Shown here piece after piece: positions 25,246-40,030 of a stretch of 64,000 bases of DNA (positions are counted from its first letter, which is position 1; each line of letters opens with the position of its first letter). Below the pieces are notes generated by a model that worked only from the letters and a program-made list of their open reading frames with translations, ran no database searches and was not told the DNA's origin. The stretch is from NCBI GenBank assembly GCA_028023455.1, contig JAQFVV010006215.1, positions 11,573,473 through 11,637,472 on the forward strand, in the 5' to 3' direction. Both the position numbers and the translations under genes were made by a program. This DNA is from Epiperipatus broadwayi. Its lineage: Eukaryota; Onychophora; Udeonychophora; Euonychophora; Peripatidae.

Positions 25246-25304
25246 ATCCAATATCCCCAGACTAGTTTCTGGCTTGTGGCCTTCATCAGTGAGGAGCTTT
25301 GGAT
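25246..25304 (-). ncRNA. Hammerhead ribozyme motif A (type I, canonical GUC)
   Basis: Read on the minus strand: ATCCAA, AGC, TCCTCA, core CTGATGA, stem II GGC-CACAA-GCC (with flanking A/A), GAAA, a minimal stem III C-TA-G, cleavage triplet GTC, then TGGGGA, TA, TTGGAT. Stem I forms from TCCTCA with TGGGGA (six pairs, one G-U) and continues, after a small internal loop, with ATCCAA against TTGGAT (six pairs). All invariant core bases are present. Hammerheads self-cleave RNA after the H of the UH step. Stem III of one or two pairs is typical of Penelope-like and retrozyme hammerheads that act as dimers. The A/A at the base of stem II is non-canonical and could lower activity. Confidence 0.8.
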
Positions 25305-25924
25305 CTGAGAGCACTGCATCTAGATCTTAGGATCTAATGCAACCCTCTAGCAATCACCTTTTATCTCTACTTAACTACTAAACTATGAGAATGAAATTGA
25401 AAACACAAAAAATATTTTCAATCTAAGCTCAATAGCCTATATAGTCATATGGGTCTGAACTCAGTTCAGCACCCCATACATTTTGTTGTCTTTGGCTCTT
25501 TTACAACCATAGCCACCACTATCCTATTAGGCAGGATTGATGTTAAAGCATTAAGCATCACATGATGGCATCCATTGATTACTCTGTTTAGCACAGGTGG
25601 CAATACTGTATGGAGAGTTTTGCTCTGTTTATCAACAATTAATGTGCTAGTATAGGAAATGTGATCATGTGATGCTTAATGGTTTAACACCAATCCTGCC
25701 TAATAGGATAGTGGTGGCTATGGTTGTAAAAGAGCCAAAGACACCAAAATGTATGGGTGCTGAACTGAGTTCAGACCCATATGACTATATAGGCTATTGA
25801 GCTTAGATTGAAAATATTTTTTGTGTTTTCAATTTCATTCTCATAGTTTAGTAGTTAAGTAGAGATAAAAGGTGGTTGCTAGAGGGTTGCATTAGATCCT
25901 AAGATCTAGATGCAGTGCTCTCAG

Positions 25925-25983
25925 ATCCAAAGCTCCTCACTGACGAAGGCCACAAGCCAGAAACTAATCTGGGGATATTGGAT
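25925..25983 (+). ncRNA. Hammerhead ribozyme motif B
   Basis: This has the same layout as motif A on the opposite strand: ATCCAA, TCCTCA, CTGACGA, GGC-CACAA-GCC, GAAA, CTAATC, TGGGGA, TTGGAT. Stem I is fully preserved. Two changes are visible: T to C at the seventh-position core base, which is tolerant in hammerheads, and G to A that breaks the inner stem III pair (C facing A). The cleavage base would be C. Activity is less likely than for motif A. Confidence 0.7.
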
Positions 25984-26121
25984 GAGTAGGCATTAGATAG
26001 GGATTTTATGCACAAGCCTTCTGGCATCCATTGATTACTCTGTTTAGCACAGGTGGCAATACTGTATGGAGAGTTTTGCTCTGTTTACCAACAATTAATG
26101 TGCTAGTATAGGAAATGTGAT

Positions 26122-26660
26122 ATAAGAAAAACTTTAGAAAATGATGAAATTATTATTGACATCTTGAAAGAAGTAGGTGAAGAAATAGAAAAATTGCTGA
26201 CAAAATTATATACAAAATGTCTAAATAATAAAGAGATATCAGATGATTGGAATAATGTAGTAGTGATATTGATATTTAAGAAAGGTAATAAAATAATAGA
26301 AATTATAGGTCTATCAGCCTTCTACCAGATATATACAAAATTGATAATTTATATCAAACTTTAGGTTCAAACCAACCAAAAGAACAAGCTGGTCTTAAAA
26401 ATGATTTATACAGTGAATCATATTCAAGTTCTGAGATAAATTGTAGAACAGACTAATGAATATGATTTGCCATTATGCTTTTGATTTATAGATTTCAAAA
26501 AGACATTTCATTCTATAAGCATTTTCATAGTAATTAAATTTTTTAATCATAAGATATAAACCTAGGATATTGTCATATTCCAAATAATATTTATCAAAAT
26601 GCATGGGCAGTAATTATATTGTATGGTAAAACTACGATGATATTTAAAATTTTTGCATTA
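26122..26660 (+). pseudogene. RTE-type LINE reverse transcriptase fragment
   Basis: The plus-strand frame at 26164-26364 reads through LLTKLYTKCLNN and ISDDWNNVVVILIFKKGNK, the start of RTE-clade reverse transcriptase (normally W-x-x-x-x-I-x-x-I-x-KKGD). Downstream, in broken frames, come QPKEQAGLK, TNEYDLPLCF with a stop, FIDFKKTFHSIS (motif A, FIDFKKAFDS in active elements) and NIYQNAWAVIxLYGKTT. Order and spacing match RTE. Stops and frameshifts, and the loss of the catalytic aspartate (H at that place), show it is dead. It begins exactly where the hammerhead palindrome ends, suggesting that the palindrome inserted into it. Confidence 0.75.
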
Positions 26661-26939
26661 GCTTAACAAGAAGTGTTTTGTAAATTAAAATGGAAAGATA
26701 AGGAAATAAAAATACTACTCTTTCTTATTGCATTGCCAAATGTATACCACATAATACTAAATCATTCATGCACTTTACTACTGTTACACAATGCTTTATT
26801 TACTACCCTCTTTTACAGTTTCAATTACTCCAGCAATCTTCAGAACTACAACATAAGACAAACACATGAATACAAATATGCATGACCATATAATTTACAT
26901 TATATATATACATCTTATAATATTTTTTATATTTTATAT

Positions 26940-27130
26940 TATTAATATTCATTTTTAACTTTTTTTTTTACATTTTATATTTATTAATTAAAAAATTTCC
27001 TATATATATATATTCTATTTTTATTTATAAGAATAAAATAAAATAAAGAATAAAAATAGAATATATATATATATATATATATAGCAAATTTTTTAATTAA
27101 TGAATATAGAATGTAAAAAAGGGTAAAAAA

Positions 27131-27140
<10 letters not shown>
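26940..27140. repeat. AT-rich palindrome abutting an AAT microsatellite
   Basis: Arms of about 85-100 bp are centred near 27035: TTAATTAAAAAATTT then (TA)n then TTCTATTTTTATT on the left, and AATAAAAATAGAA, (TA)n, AAATTTTTTAATTAA on the right. Outer words TACATT and ATTCATTTTT also pair. The right arm runs into the (AAT)n array. It could be a small foldback element or a cruciform-forming site. Confidence 0.65.

Positions 27141-27229
<89 letters not shown>
27133..27229. repeat. (AAT)n microsatellite, array 1
   Basis: About 32 uninterrupted AAT units, immediately followed by the 5' side of a LINE at about 27230. Confidence 0.95.
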
Positions 27230-30313
<3,084 letters not shown>

Positions 30314-30382
30314 TTATTTATTTATTTATTTATTCATTATGAAGCAAACAATAAATGTATAATACAGTGAGATAAATTCCAT

Positions 30383-30398
30383 ACAAGAAAAATCTTGT
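30383..30398 (-). promoter_or_regulatory. 3'-terminal hairpin of the minus-strand LINE
   Basis: ACAAGA-AAAA-TCTTGT forms a perfect six-pair stem about 70 bp before the element's AATA-type tail. Many CR1/L2-type LINEs carry a 3' stem-loop recognised by their reverse transcriptase; the role here is inferred from position. Confidence 0.45.
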
Positions 30399-30420
30399 GT
30401 GAGGAATTTAAATGTAACAA

Positions 30421-31115
30421 CTAAAAACACTAATAAAATACAAAAAAAAAGTATAAATATAACATAAAATATTAAAATCACACAGATATTGCATTTGGCA
30501 ATTCAATCACAGTAGTAAATAATTACAACATAACATACAATATAAACAAAAAAAATAAAATAAAACTAATGTTTAGCATAATATAACCAGTGCCATAAAT
30601 GCTTTTTAAAAATCAAATAACTAATGTTCATTAAATTCACAGAACAATCTCTTATAATACATATTAAATAATTTAGGACCATTATAACTAAATTGCTTCC
30701 TACTGGATGTTTTAAGAAAATTAGGGTAAAGCTAACTGATATTTAGTAGATAAATGAGTATTTACTAAAAACACTAATAAAATACAAAAAAAAAAGTATA
30801 AATATAACAAAATATTAAAATTATACAGATATTACATTTGGAATTCAATAACAGTAGTAAATAATTACAACATAACATACAGTATAAACAAAAATAAATT
30901 AAAATAAACAAAATAAAACTAATGCTTAGCATAATATAACTAATGCCATAAATGCTTTTTAAAAATCAAATAACTAGTGCTCATTAAATTCACAGAACAA
31001 TCTCTTATAAACATATTAAATAATTTAGGACCATTATAACTAAATTGCTTCCTACTAGATGTTTTAAGAAAATTAGGTAAAGCTAGCTGATATTTAGTAG
31101 ATAAATGAGTATTTA
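30421..31115. repeat. Tandem duplication in the LINE 3' end (344 + 351 bp)
   Basis: Units 30421-30764 and 30765-31115 are near-identical, sharing CTAAAAACACTAATAAAATA at the start, TTCACAGAACAATCTCTTAT in the middle and GATAAATGAGTATTTA at the end. The unit covers the last part of ORF2 and the start of the 3' UTR on the minus strand, so the ORF2 C-terminus is present twice. The duplication is confined to the element. Confidence 0.9.
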
Positions 31116-33747
31116 CAACAGAAGATTTAGTATCCAAATGAAGTTTCCTACAATAAATATCAAGAATCACTCTATATTTATACAAATGGAAAACATCTAG
31201 TATATTAAAAGTGGCATAAATATCTTTAACAGATGTGGTACATGATCTACCAAAAATGATACGCATTGTATAATTCTGTAAAACAGACAATGTAGTCATT
31301 GCAAAAGTAGAACAGTTCCCCCAAACTGATACATTATAACATAATAGGCTTTGATAAGAAGAACTATATAAAGTAATCAAAGCTGATCGAGTAAAAAATT
31401 TAGATAAGTAGAAAAACATAATTTAATTTACGTAAACGAGAACAAAGAAAGTCAATATGGTTTGACCAAGATAGTCTGGAGTCAATAAAAACACTTAGAT
31501 AGCAAATATTATCAACAAATGAAATGTTAGCACAAGCACAAGTGCTATTACAATGCCAAAAATACTTATTACAAATAGTAATGTTAAGCGAATGAATATT
31601 TGACTTATAAGAAAAATTAATAGCTTTTGTTTTACTCAGATTAATTGATAAATTATTAAATACTAACCATTTACTAATTAGGATTAAATCATCATTAATT
31701 ATTTTTTCAACAAAATTATATGAAATTGCAGCATAAGATAAAGCAATATCATCTGCAAAACTATAAATCTTAGATTCTAAAGGTAAAGAAAATAAATCAT
31801 TTATATAAATTATAAATAAAATGGGACCCAAAACTGAACCTTGTGGTACACCATGGTTAACTGTTATAAAAGAGCTTACAACACCAGAAATATTTGTTGC
31901 TTGTTTTCTATTCTTTAAGTAACTCACAAACCATGAAATAAATCCACCATGAAAACCATATGAATATAAACGCTTAAGTAAAATTTTGTGAGATACAGAG
32001 TCAAATGCCTTATACAAGTCTAAATAAATAGCAACAGTTTTAAAATTCTTATCTAGTGAAGTTGTCAAATTGTTTACATGACTATAGAAAGTGTCCAATG
32101 TACTTCTATCAGAAATAAATCCATATTGATGTTCAGATAAAATATTATTTTTAGATAAAAATGACATCATTATCTCTTTAACCACCATCTCTAACAATTT
32201 GGATATTACAGATATAATAGATATTGGTCTATAATTTTCAAGCTATATAGGATCACCCTTTTTAAAAACAGGTGTAATAAAACCAACTTTCAAACAAGTA
32301 GAAAACAAACCAGCATTTAAGGAAAGATTAAACAAATAAACAAGAACAGGTATGAAAGTGGACTTATTTTCCTTAAGAATCTTTGGTGTTAACTTATCTG
32401 GACCAGCTGAATGAACATTCTTTATGAGATCAATTTTACCAGACAAATCCAAATCAGTAACATCTGTACACAAAAAAGAATTTAGACAAGAATCAGCAAA
32501 AAACAATTTTTGTACTGGTGTACTATCTATTGACAGATCTGAAAAAAAATTATTAAACAAGTCAGCAACAACATTTTTCATTATTTTCTACTTCAATCAA
32601 ATTATCATTGTGTTTTATAAATTTAAGTTGATTTGACAAAGGTTTCTTTACAAGAGAATTTATCAATTTCCATTTTAAAGAAATATTTTTATCATTAAAA
32701 TATTTTTGATAATATTGAAATTTTAATTTCAGAATATCAGATTTAATCTCAGTATTTAATTTCTTCAAAGTCAACAAATCTCCACCCAAACATTTTAAAT
32801 GATTTCTTTGATTAATTTTCGTTATCCAGGCTGAGCGTTTGCGATTTTACTAGTCAATTTAAAACTAACCATAGATTTTGCAATTAAAGATTTACAAATA
32901 TCTTGAAATTTTAAAAATGCTGAATCAACATCATGCAGAGCAAAAACATAATCCCAATTCTGATCAGATAATAACATTTTTAGTTTATTATGTGATAACT
33001 TATTAATATATAAATGAGTATTTACATGTTGTCTACAATTTAATAACCTCAACACAGTTGCAAAATGATCCGAAATAAAAATATTTAGTACAGATGATTC
33101 ATAACTTTGATTCTGGCTTAATCTGATAAATATATGATCCAAAATTGATTGACAAGATTTAGTAATATGAGTAGGTGAAAAAATAGCTTGATTAAAACCA
33201 TAACTATAAAGCAAATTCAAATACCGTACAGTAGGCCCGTGTAGATTATTACATAAATCTATATTCAAATCTCCCATAAGAATTACTGAAGTAGTATGTA
33301 AATCAGACAACAACACATCAAGTTCAGCTATAAAATCCAAAATGATACTTGTGCACGATCTATATAAAGCAACAATAGTTAACACAAAACAAGGTAAATT
33401 CAGATGAATCAAAACACATTCTGCAGAGGCAAGAAATGGATTATGATATGTAAATTTAATGTTTTCTTTCACAAAAACTAATACACCACCTGAACGTGAA
33501 GACGCACGAGGCGAAAGAATATTTGAATAGCCATCCAGAACATATAAATGCTGATCTTCAATGGAAATCCAAGATTCAGTTAAAATTATCACATCATAAA
33601 AACCGGCAGGAAAATCATTTAAATACACAACAAATTCATCAAAATTAGGTCTAACACTTCGTATATTCATATGAAAAGTATTTAAATTAGACAAAGTTTC
33701 ATCATGAGGATAAAATACATCAAGCTTCACTTTAGGAAATAAATTTC
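30940..33747 (-). pseudogene. LINE ORF2: AP endonuclease plus reverse transcriptase, degenerate
   Basis: Minus-strand segments are 33730-32822, 32789-32562, 32581-32243, 32197-31400 and 31419-30940. The first is an apurinic-type endonuclease with HMNIRS, ILTESW, MGDLNID, LDHIF and SDHF, i.e. all catalytic positions in order. The reverse transcriptase follows: KGDPI, then after a stop SEHQYGF, motif A LDLYKAFDSV, VNHGVPQGSVLGPILF and motif C FADDIAL. The last segment ends with SRKQFSYNGPKLFN, the C-terminal motif of CR1/Jockey-type ORF2. The protein nicks DNA and copies its own RNA onto the nick. Frame changes near 32800, 32570 and 31410 and a stop near 32240 inactivate this copy, but the catalytic residues themselves are intact. 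Confidence 0.85.
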
Positions 33748-33891
33748 AAAATGCTGACAACTCAGATTCATTTTTAATTAAAACACATGGAGAATTTAAA
33801 TCATTTCTAATATAAACCAATCCATTACGTATAAAAGCCATACCTTTACATTCACACATTTTTTGCTTAGCCTTCCATAACAGCTCTCTAA
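33746..33891 (-). pseudogene. C-terminal tail of LINE ORF1
   Basis: The minus-strand frame reads ELLWKAKQKMCECKGMAFIR, then NGLVYIRNDLNSPCVLI, ending at TGA (33746-33748). This resembles the C-terminal domain of ORF1 proteins in CR1/Daphne-type LINEs (K-x-C-x-x-x-x-x-x-NG-x-x-YIR-x-x-x-NSP). The rest of ORF1 is missing because the element is truncated at AAT array 3. ORF2 continues in the same frame after the TGA. Confidence 0.6.
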
Positions 33892-33903
33892 CATGTGGAG
33901 TTA

Positions 33904-35000
<1,097 letters not shown>

Positions 35001-37529
35001 TCTATCAAATAATATAATGTCACCAGAAAAGATTTAGTTTTAAGATGCTAGATAATAACCTAAAAAACATAATGGCAAAATCATAAAACAAATTGATACG
35101 TTTCTAAATGATGATATTGAATATATAATTATAAGAGCACATCTTCAGAGAATTGGACATAAGTTAGGATGAGAATTAACTTTAAAAAAAAAAAGTGAGC
35201 ATTAAAATCACAATAGACAGAGGTTTGTTTTTTCAAATCCGTCTTGCAACAATAATCAAGCACTGTAGGCTGTATTTCAAGAAGAAATTATTGAAAACTT
35301 ACAATCTGCATTTCTGAAGATACTTAAAAAAGCAAAAGATAGAGATATGCTACATCCGATCCATTAACAGCTATGCAAACATGGAATTCAATCCTAAATG
35401 GGCAAAATCTGATTTAAACTAAAACATTCTATAAGCTCAACCATTAAATTCACTGAAACAATATAATCTTTTTTAGAATACTACTAATAATGAAAACAAA
35501 TGTTTTGTGAATCTTCATTATGAATTCTCACAGTAAACAATGTATTAGGTAAAGAATTTTAGAATGCCTTTTTGTAACCTATTCTTATTTAACTGTTGTA
35601 ACTAATCCCTTCCAGAACCCTTACTGTATATACGTCAATAAATTATATTGAAAAAAAAAGAGCCTTATTTATAATAAAAAAAATACTTTTATTATGTTAT
35701 AAAAAATAAACTCAAAAATATTTTAAAGAATTGCAATACCAATTATTTCATTGTGAGAATATTACTAAAAAATACCATGAAGAACTATAATTAATCAAAA
35801 CATTAAAATTTCTCAGTTAAAAAAGTTTCCACAATAAATAAATAAACCAAAGAACCATGGTGTTCTATTTGTAAACATATTTTGCATGCAACTCACAATC
35901 ACTAAAAATTTCTTAATTTTTTATTCTTCATTATCTTTTTTTTTAATTTGTAGTTTCAAGATAGCTATAGTTTTTTACAAAAGGCTACTAATAAAATTTC
36001 TCTAGACTTGGACTTTAATTAATAAAACTGAGAATAATTAGCCAATAGTAGATTGTTCCATGACTTTTATTTCATTAAATGTTTTGAGATGGATTGTATT
36101 TTTAAGTGCAATTTTAAGGCTAGGACAAATTTAGGTTCTGAAATTGTATCACATCCACAACTATATACTAGGGCAAAAACAATCCCCAAACACACCTTCA
36201 TATTTTTGAAATATGACTTAAAGATAAGGCATGCTTTTCTAAAAGATTAGAAAAGGTCAAAATAATTTTTAAGAAGACAAAATGACATGAAGAGAATATT
36301 AATTACAAAAAGTGTCTGTACAGATAATTAAATATTTATTAATATAGTATTATCATGGCGTGTAAACATCAAAAATACACTAGATAAGCAATACTAAGAA
36401 AAAAATCTTCAAAGATTAATATCTTGAATACCTTTATGGAACACTTTAACTTATTAATAAGATTTACATATATATAATTGCATTTAACGTTGCAAGTGTA
36501 CAGATGTAATTTAGTTTTTAAAAGTAAATTGCTCATTTTAAATATTATTTTTATACACAGTCTTGATGCAAAACCATTTTGTCAGAAAGTTAATTGCATT
36601 TTATAAAAAGAAATTAGTTATCATCAATTACAAGTGAAAATTTATTGAAAGAAACAAATAGATAAAACTATAGTTTATTATCTTTCTGTAGATAAATCCT
36701 GAATTTACAACTCATTAGCAATAATTTAAAACGATCTTTTAATATATAAAACGGCAGAAAGATTATTTACTGTGATTCGGACTCTGCAGATGAGATCTTT
36801 AAACTAAGTTTATTTAATGTGACTACTAAATGCTTGAAATATGGTTAATGCAAGCGAATTTTTATTTAAATTTAAAATATAAAGAAGTTTAAAATATGTA
36901 TTTATATTTCATCCAAGTGTGACTTTTTTCATTTGCGGTAGGGTGTGTGCATCATTTCAATATTACGCACGTAAATTCAAAAAATTTATTATTATTATTA
37001 AAAAATTAAAAATAGTTTTAGTAAATATCATACTTTTCCTGGTTAGCACTGGCCAAGCCAACTAAATGTAGATAATAAAAAAAGAAAAGAAAAGGCTGTT
37101 GGTTGTTTTACTCAATTACTTTGATCATTTCTGGTTGTATGATCAAGTTGAACTTGAAAAAAAAAGAAGCAAAACTAAAATCACTAAAAATAAAAAATTG
37201 TTTCTGACAGGCTACTGATTTCGCTGTCAACATTTAAAGAAAGATATATAATTAATTCAAATTTCAGAACATTTTAACTGGATTTTAAGAAGGGAAGTAA
37301 AACTAATTAGTGAATCCATTTTTATTTATTAAATTTATTACTTTTGTTTGTTTGCTAGCAAATTTATATATAATTAAAATTTTGAAAAAAGGAACAAATT
37401 TTAACTGACTAGGAAAGAACTAATAATAAAAATGTTTAAAAAAAGTCGAATAATATTTGTAATTTTGAAATAAGTTTAGAATTTAATAGAGCATTTTTTT
37501 AAATTTAGATTATTCTATTCATCGTCATA
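35001..37529. other. AT-rich stretch with possible LINE debris at the left
   Basis: At 35280-35360 a plus frame NLQSAFLKILKKAKDRDM followed by stops, and at 35630-35660 AATAAATTATATTGAAAAAAAAA, look like a decayed LINE end with a poly(A)-like tail. I cannot assign it. The rest has no recognisable feature. Confidence 0.35.
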
Positions 37530-38690
37530 GTCATCATTTTCGACCATTATTGATTCATCACAGGATAAAAGATTCTTCAAGTCTAATCCAGCTTTCCAAT
37601 CTTTACTCTCTCTTCTCCACATCACACCAGCAAACTTCCTTACTTTATTCATTCATATCATATATGATCATTTTTTAGGTCTTTTACAATCTCTTGTAGT
37701 CAAGTTTAAATCTTCAACTGTCTATCTACTAGTATCTCTTCTATCAATATACTCAATCAAGTTCTGTTCTCTCACCCATATATTTCATTGTCGATCTCTT
37801 CTTTCTACTTCTAACATACATCTCTCCAAACTTTATTCAGTGATCTGAAGTCTCCATATTGTTATTCTAATTTTTAATTATTTCGGTGATATCTGTTTAT
37901 TCTGCCATTAATATATTTAATTTTGATCTCCTAACATCCATATTTTTCTATTTCATTGAATGCCCTGAAGCCTCTGTATTTCTCTTCTATTAAATGTTTT
38001 AATTTTAGATCGTAATTAAGAAATGGTAAAACACGTGTATTAAAAACTTTTTTTTCAAACTCATATAATATTTTCTTCTAATATAAAGTAATTTCTACCC
38101 AAAATTCTATGATTACTTTTGTTCATTATGTTTCCATCTGTATTAAAAATCTGACTTAAGTATTTGTAGTTGTTAAATTCTTCTAATTCATAACTATTAA
38201 TCTTTATTTTCTTCTTTTGGGGAGAGCCATTCAACAGTATTTTAATCTTTTTAGTATTCATCTTTATTTCTAATTTCTTATTTTTATCTGATAACTTTTG
38301 CAACATTTTCTGAATCTCTGAAGCATTATTTGCAAAACAACAACATTATCTGCAAAATTTAAATGGTATAAGTAATCTCCATTTACTTTTACATTCTTAG
38401 CTTCACATTTCAATCCCAAAAAGTTTAGGAAAAAATGTAATCACTCTATTATACACTCTTCTCAGTGTTAATTTTCTTATCATCATGTAATCTAATCATT
38501 GCTGTTGTATTTTGATAAATATTCTTCAGAACATGACAATGTTCCAGGTCTGGGTGTTGGTGATCTAATGTTTTAATCAGTGTAGAAATGCTTATGGAAT
38601 GAAATACCATTTCATAATCTACAAATCCAAAGCATAATGGCAACTGATATTTATTGGTCCTATATATAATTCCTCTCAATACTTGGATTA
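37530..38690 (-). pseudogene. RTE-type LINE fragment, reverse transcriptase to C-terminus
   Basis: Minus-strand frame 38679-38449 reads YQLPLCFGFVDYEMVFHSIS (motif A, normally FVDYEKAFDS) and LKNIYQNTTAMIRLHDD, both typical of RTE. In shifted frames come SPKLFGIEM, HLNFADNVVVL (motif C with the second D as N), then EIQKMLQKLSDKNKKLEIKM and NYKYLSQIFNTDG. Near 37560-37670 the C-terminal RTE motif appears as VRKFAGVMWRRESKDW. Both catalytic sites are damaged and frames are broken, so it is an inactive copy. It lacks the endonuclease half. Confidence 0.8.
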
Positions 38691-39479
38691 GAACAATTAT
38701 GTTAAACCATTTTTTAAAGTAGATTGTTCTTGTGATTGGTTAAAATCTAAAGTTCACTGTAGATGAGGCTATTATATGCTCGAAAATATTAAATAAGGTT
38801 TTTTAAATTAAACTGGTGATTAATATATGAGAGAATATCATGCTTACATGTAAGTCAATATAAGATTATGTTGGCTTATTTATAAAGTAGCAGTTTTGTA
38901 ATTAATGGGGAAAAATAGAATAATAATTAATGCAGTAATAGTTAACAATGAAAAAGTGAATAGTTTTATGTCAAGCTTGGAATCAAATAGTGTTTAGCTA
39001 AACATTTAGAAGTAGTTATATTTTTAGAAGGACTTTATATTAATATTTTTACCATATGGTCAAAGGTTGCTCCTAGGCAGTTTAGAACATCTACAAGGAA
39101 TATAATATTAACCACTGGTAACTATTTATGAGTTGTACTTGATAAAAATATAAAACAATTTAAATTTGTGCACAGTCTTAAAAAATTTCAGTTAAAGCAA
39201 AAGATTATTAAAAAGCAATTTTAGGGTTTGAAAAACATGGTGATGATAAATAAATGATATCTCTGATAAAATAGATTCAAAGAGACCAATAATTATAAAA
39301 TTTGTAATTAAATATCTAGCTTTTTTGATTTTATATATAATTTATTTTCAATATTTTCTGTAATTATTACTAAATAGTTGTGTTGTGCTTATGTTTTGCA
39401 TGAAATTCGTATTGTGTATGTCAACAAACAATTATCAATTCATTGCAGAATAAAGGTATTTCCAAATTTAATTTAGTTT

Positions 39480-39605
39480 TTCTGATGTCTAGATTCTGTT
39501 TTCCATAATTCATCAGCAAATTTTTTCATCTCATTCATTCATCTCACATGTGATCTCTACTTGGATCTTTTATGATCTATTGGGATCCAGTTTAATGACT
39601 GCGTG
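39480..39605 (-). pseudogene. RTE LINE C-terminal and 3' fragment
   Basis: The minus strand reads MNEMKKFADELWKTESRHQ after broken frames (DHKRSK, RSHVR), paralleling the RTE C-terminus at 37560-37670. DNA words ATTCATTCAT and TCACATGTGATC are shared by position with TATCATATATGATC in the other copy. The fragment abuts the end of the neighbouring pseudogene at about 39605. Confidence 0.6.
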
Positions 39606-40030
39606 GCATCAGAAGAAGACTCTTCAGATTCTATAATTATTTCCTCATGCATCTTATCAAAATACACTTGATCACCATGTTCACTTTCTTTGTCCTTAGA
39701 AAAAATAAAACCATTGAAAACTGGGACTGGAAGTGTCTCAGAGTGTGGGATAGGTTGTATTGCTGAAGAAATATTAGGATATATGATCATATGCTGTTTT
39801 TTCTTGCCAATGACCTATGTAAGGATGAGACAGAAATAACAGTCATTGATGTGGTCCTTAGGTTCATGCCAAACCATGGGAATACCAAAAATGCATTCCT
39901 TTGCATTTTCCTTTTGTCCAGTCATGAAGCATTTCCTCACAATTATGACACACAATATGAGGAGTCCAATTCTTATCTTGATCACCAAGGGAAACTTGAA
40001 AATAGGCAATATATGTATGTTACAAATGAT
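39606..40030 (-). pseudogene. Decayed copy of a multicopy cysteine-rich animal protein family
   Basis: The minus strand reads, across one frameshift near 39890 and one TAG near 39812: YFQVSLGDQDKNWTPHIVC, HNCEEMLHDWTKGK, GIPMVWHEPKDHINDCYFCL, KKQHMIIYPNISSAIQPIPH, SETLPVPVF, then an acidic tail rich in E, S and D. I recognise this order (LGDQDK..W.PH..C..C, W.kGk, P.vWrEP.dH..DCYFC, YPn.pSA.rPvPH) from an uncharacterised protein family present in many copies in arthropods, cnidarians and some other animals, often near transposons. The paired CxxC and CYFC motifs suggest metal binding; the function is unknown. One stop and one shift make this copy a pseudogene. RTE sequence starts right after the acidic tail. 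Confidence 0.7.

Larger units (their letters stand above)
25146..26121. mobile_element. Palindromic pair of Penelope-type, hammerhead-bearing repeat units
   Basis: A left arm (25146-about 25566) is the inverted copy of a right unit (25663-about 26090), with arms of roughly 420 bp and few mismatches. Between them (25567-25662) lies a direct copy of the unit end, which recurs at about 26028-26121. Landmarks shared by both arms include AATCCTGCCTAATAGGA, TGAACTGAGTTCAGACCCAT and AAAACTCTCCATA. Each arm carries one hammerhead motif, on opposite strands. Related units occur in tandem at 41637-42390. Tandem or inverted pseudo-LTR units with hammerheads are a known feature of Penelope-like elements; I assign the family on that basis, since no reverse transcriptase is attached. 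Confidence 0.75.

Noticed and set aside
25109-25330. 73-codon plus-strand frame as a gene
   Set aside because: It lies in the hammerhead-bearing inverted repeat arm and has no protein motif.
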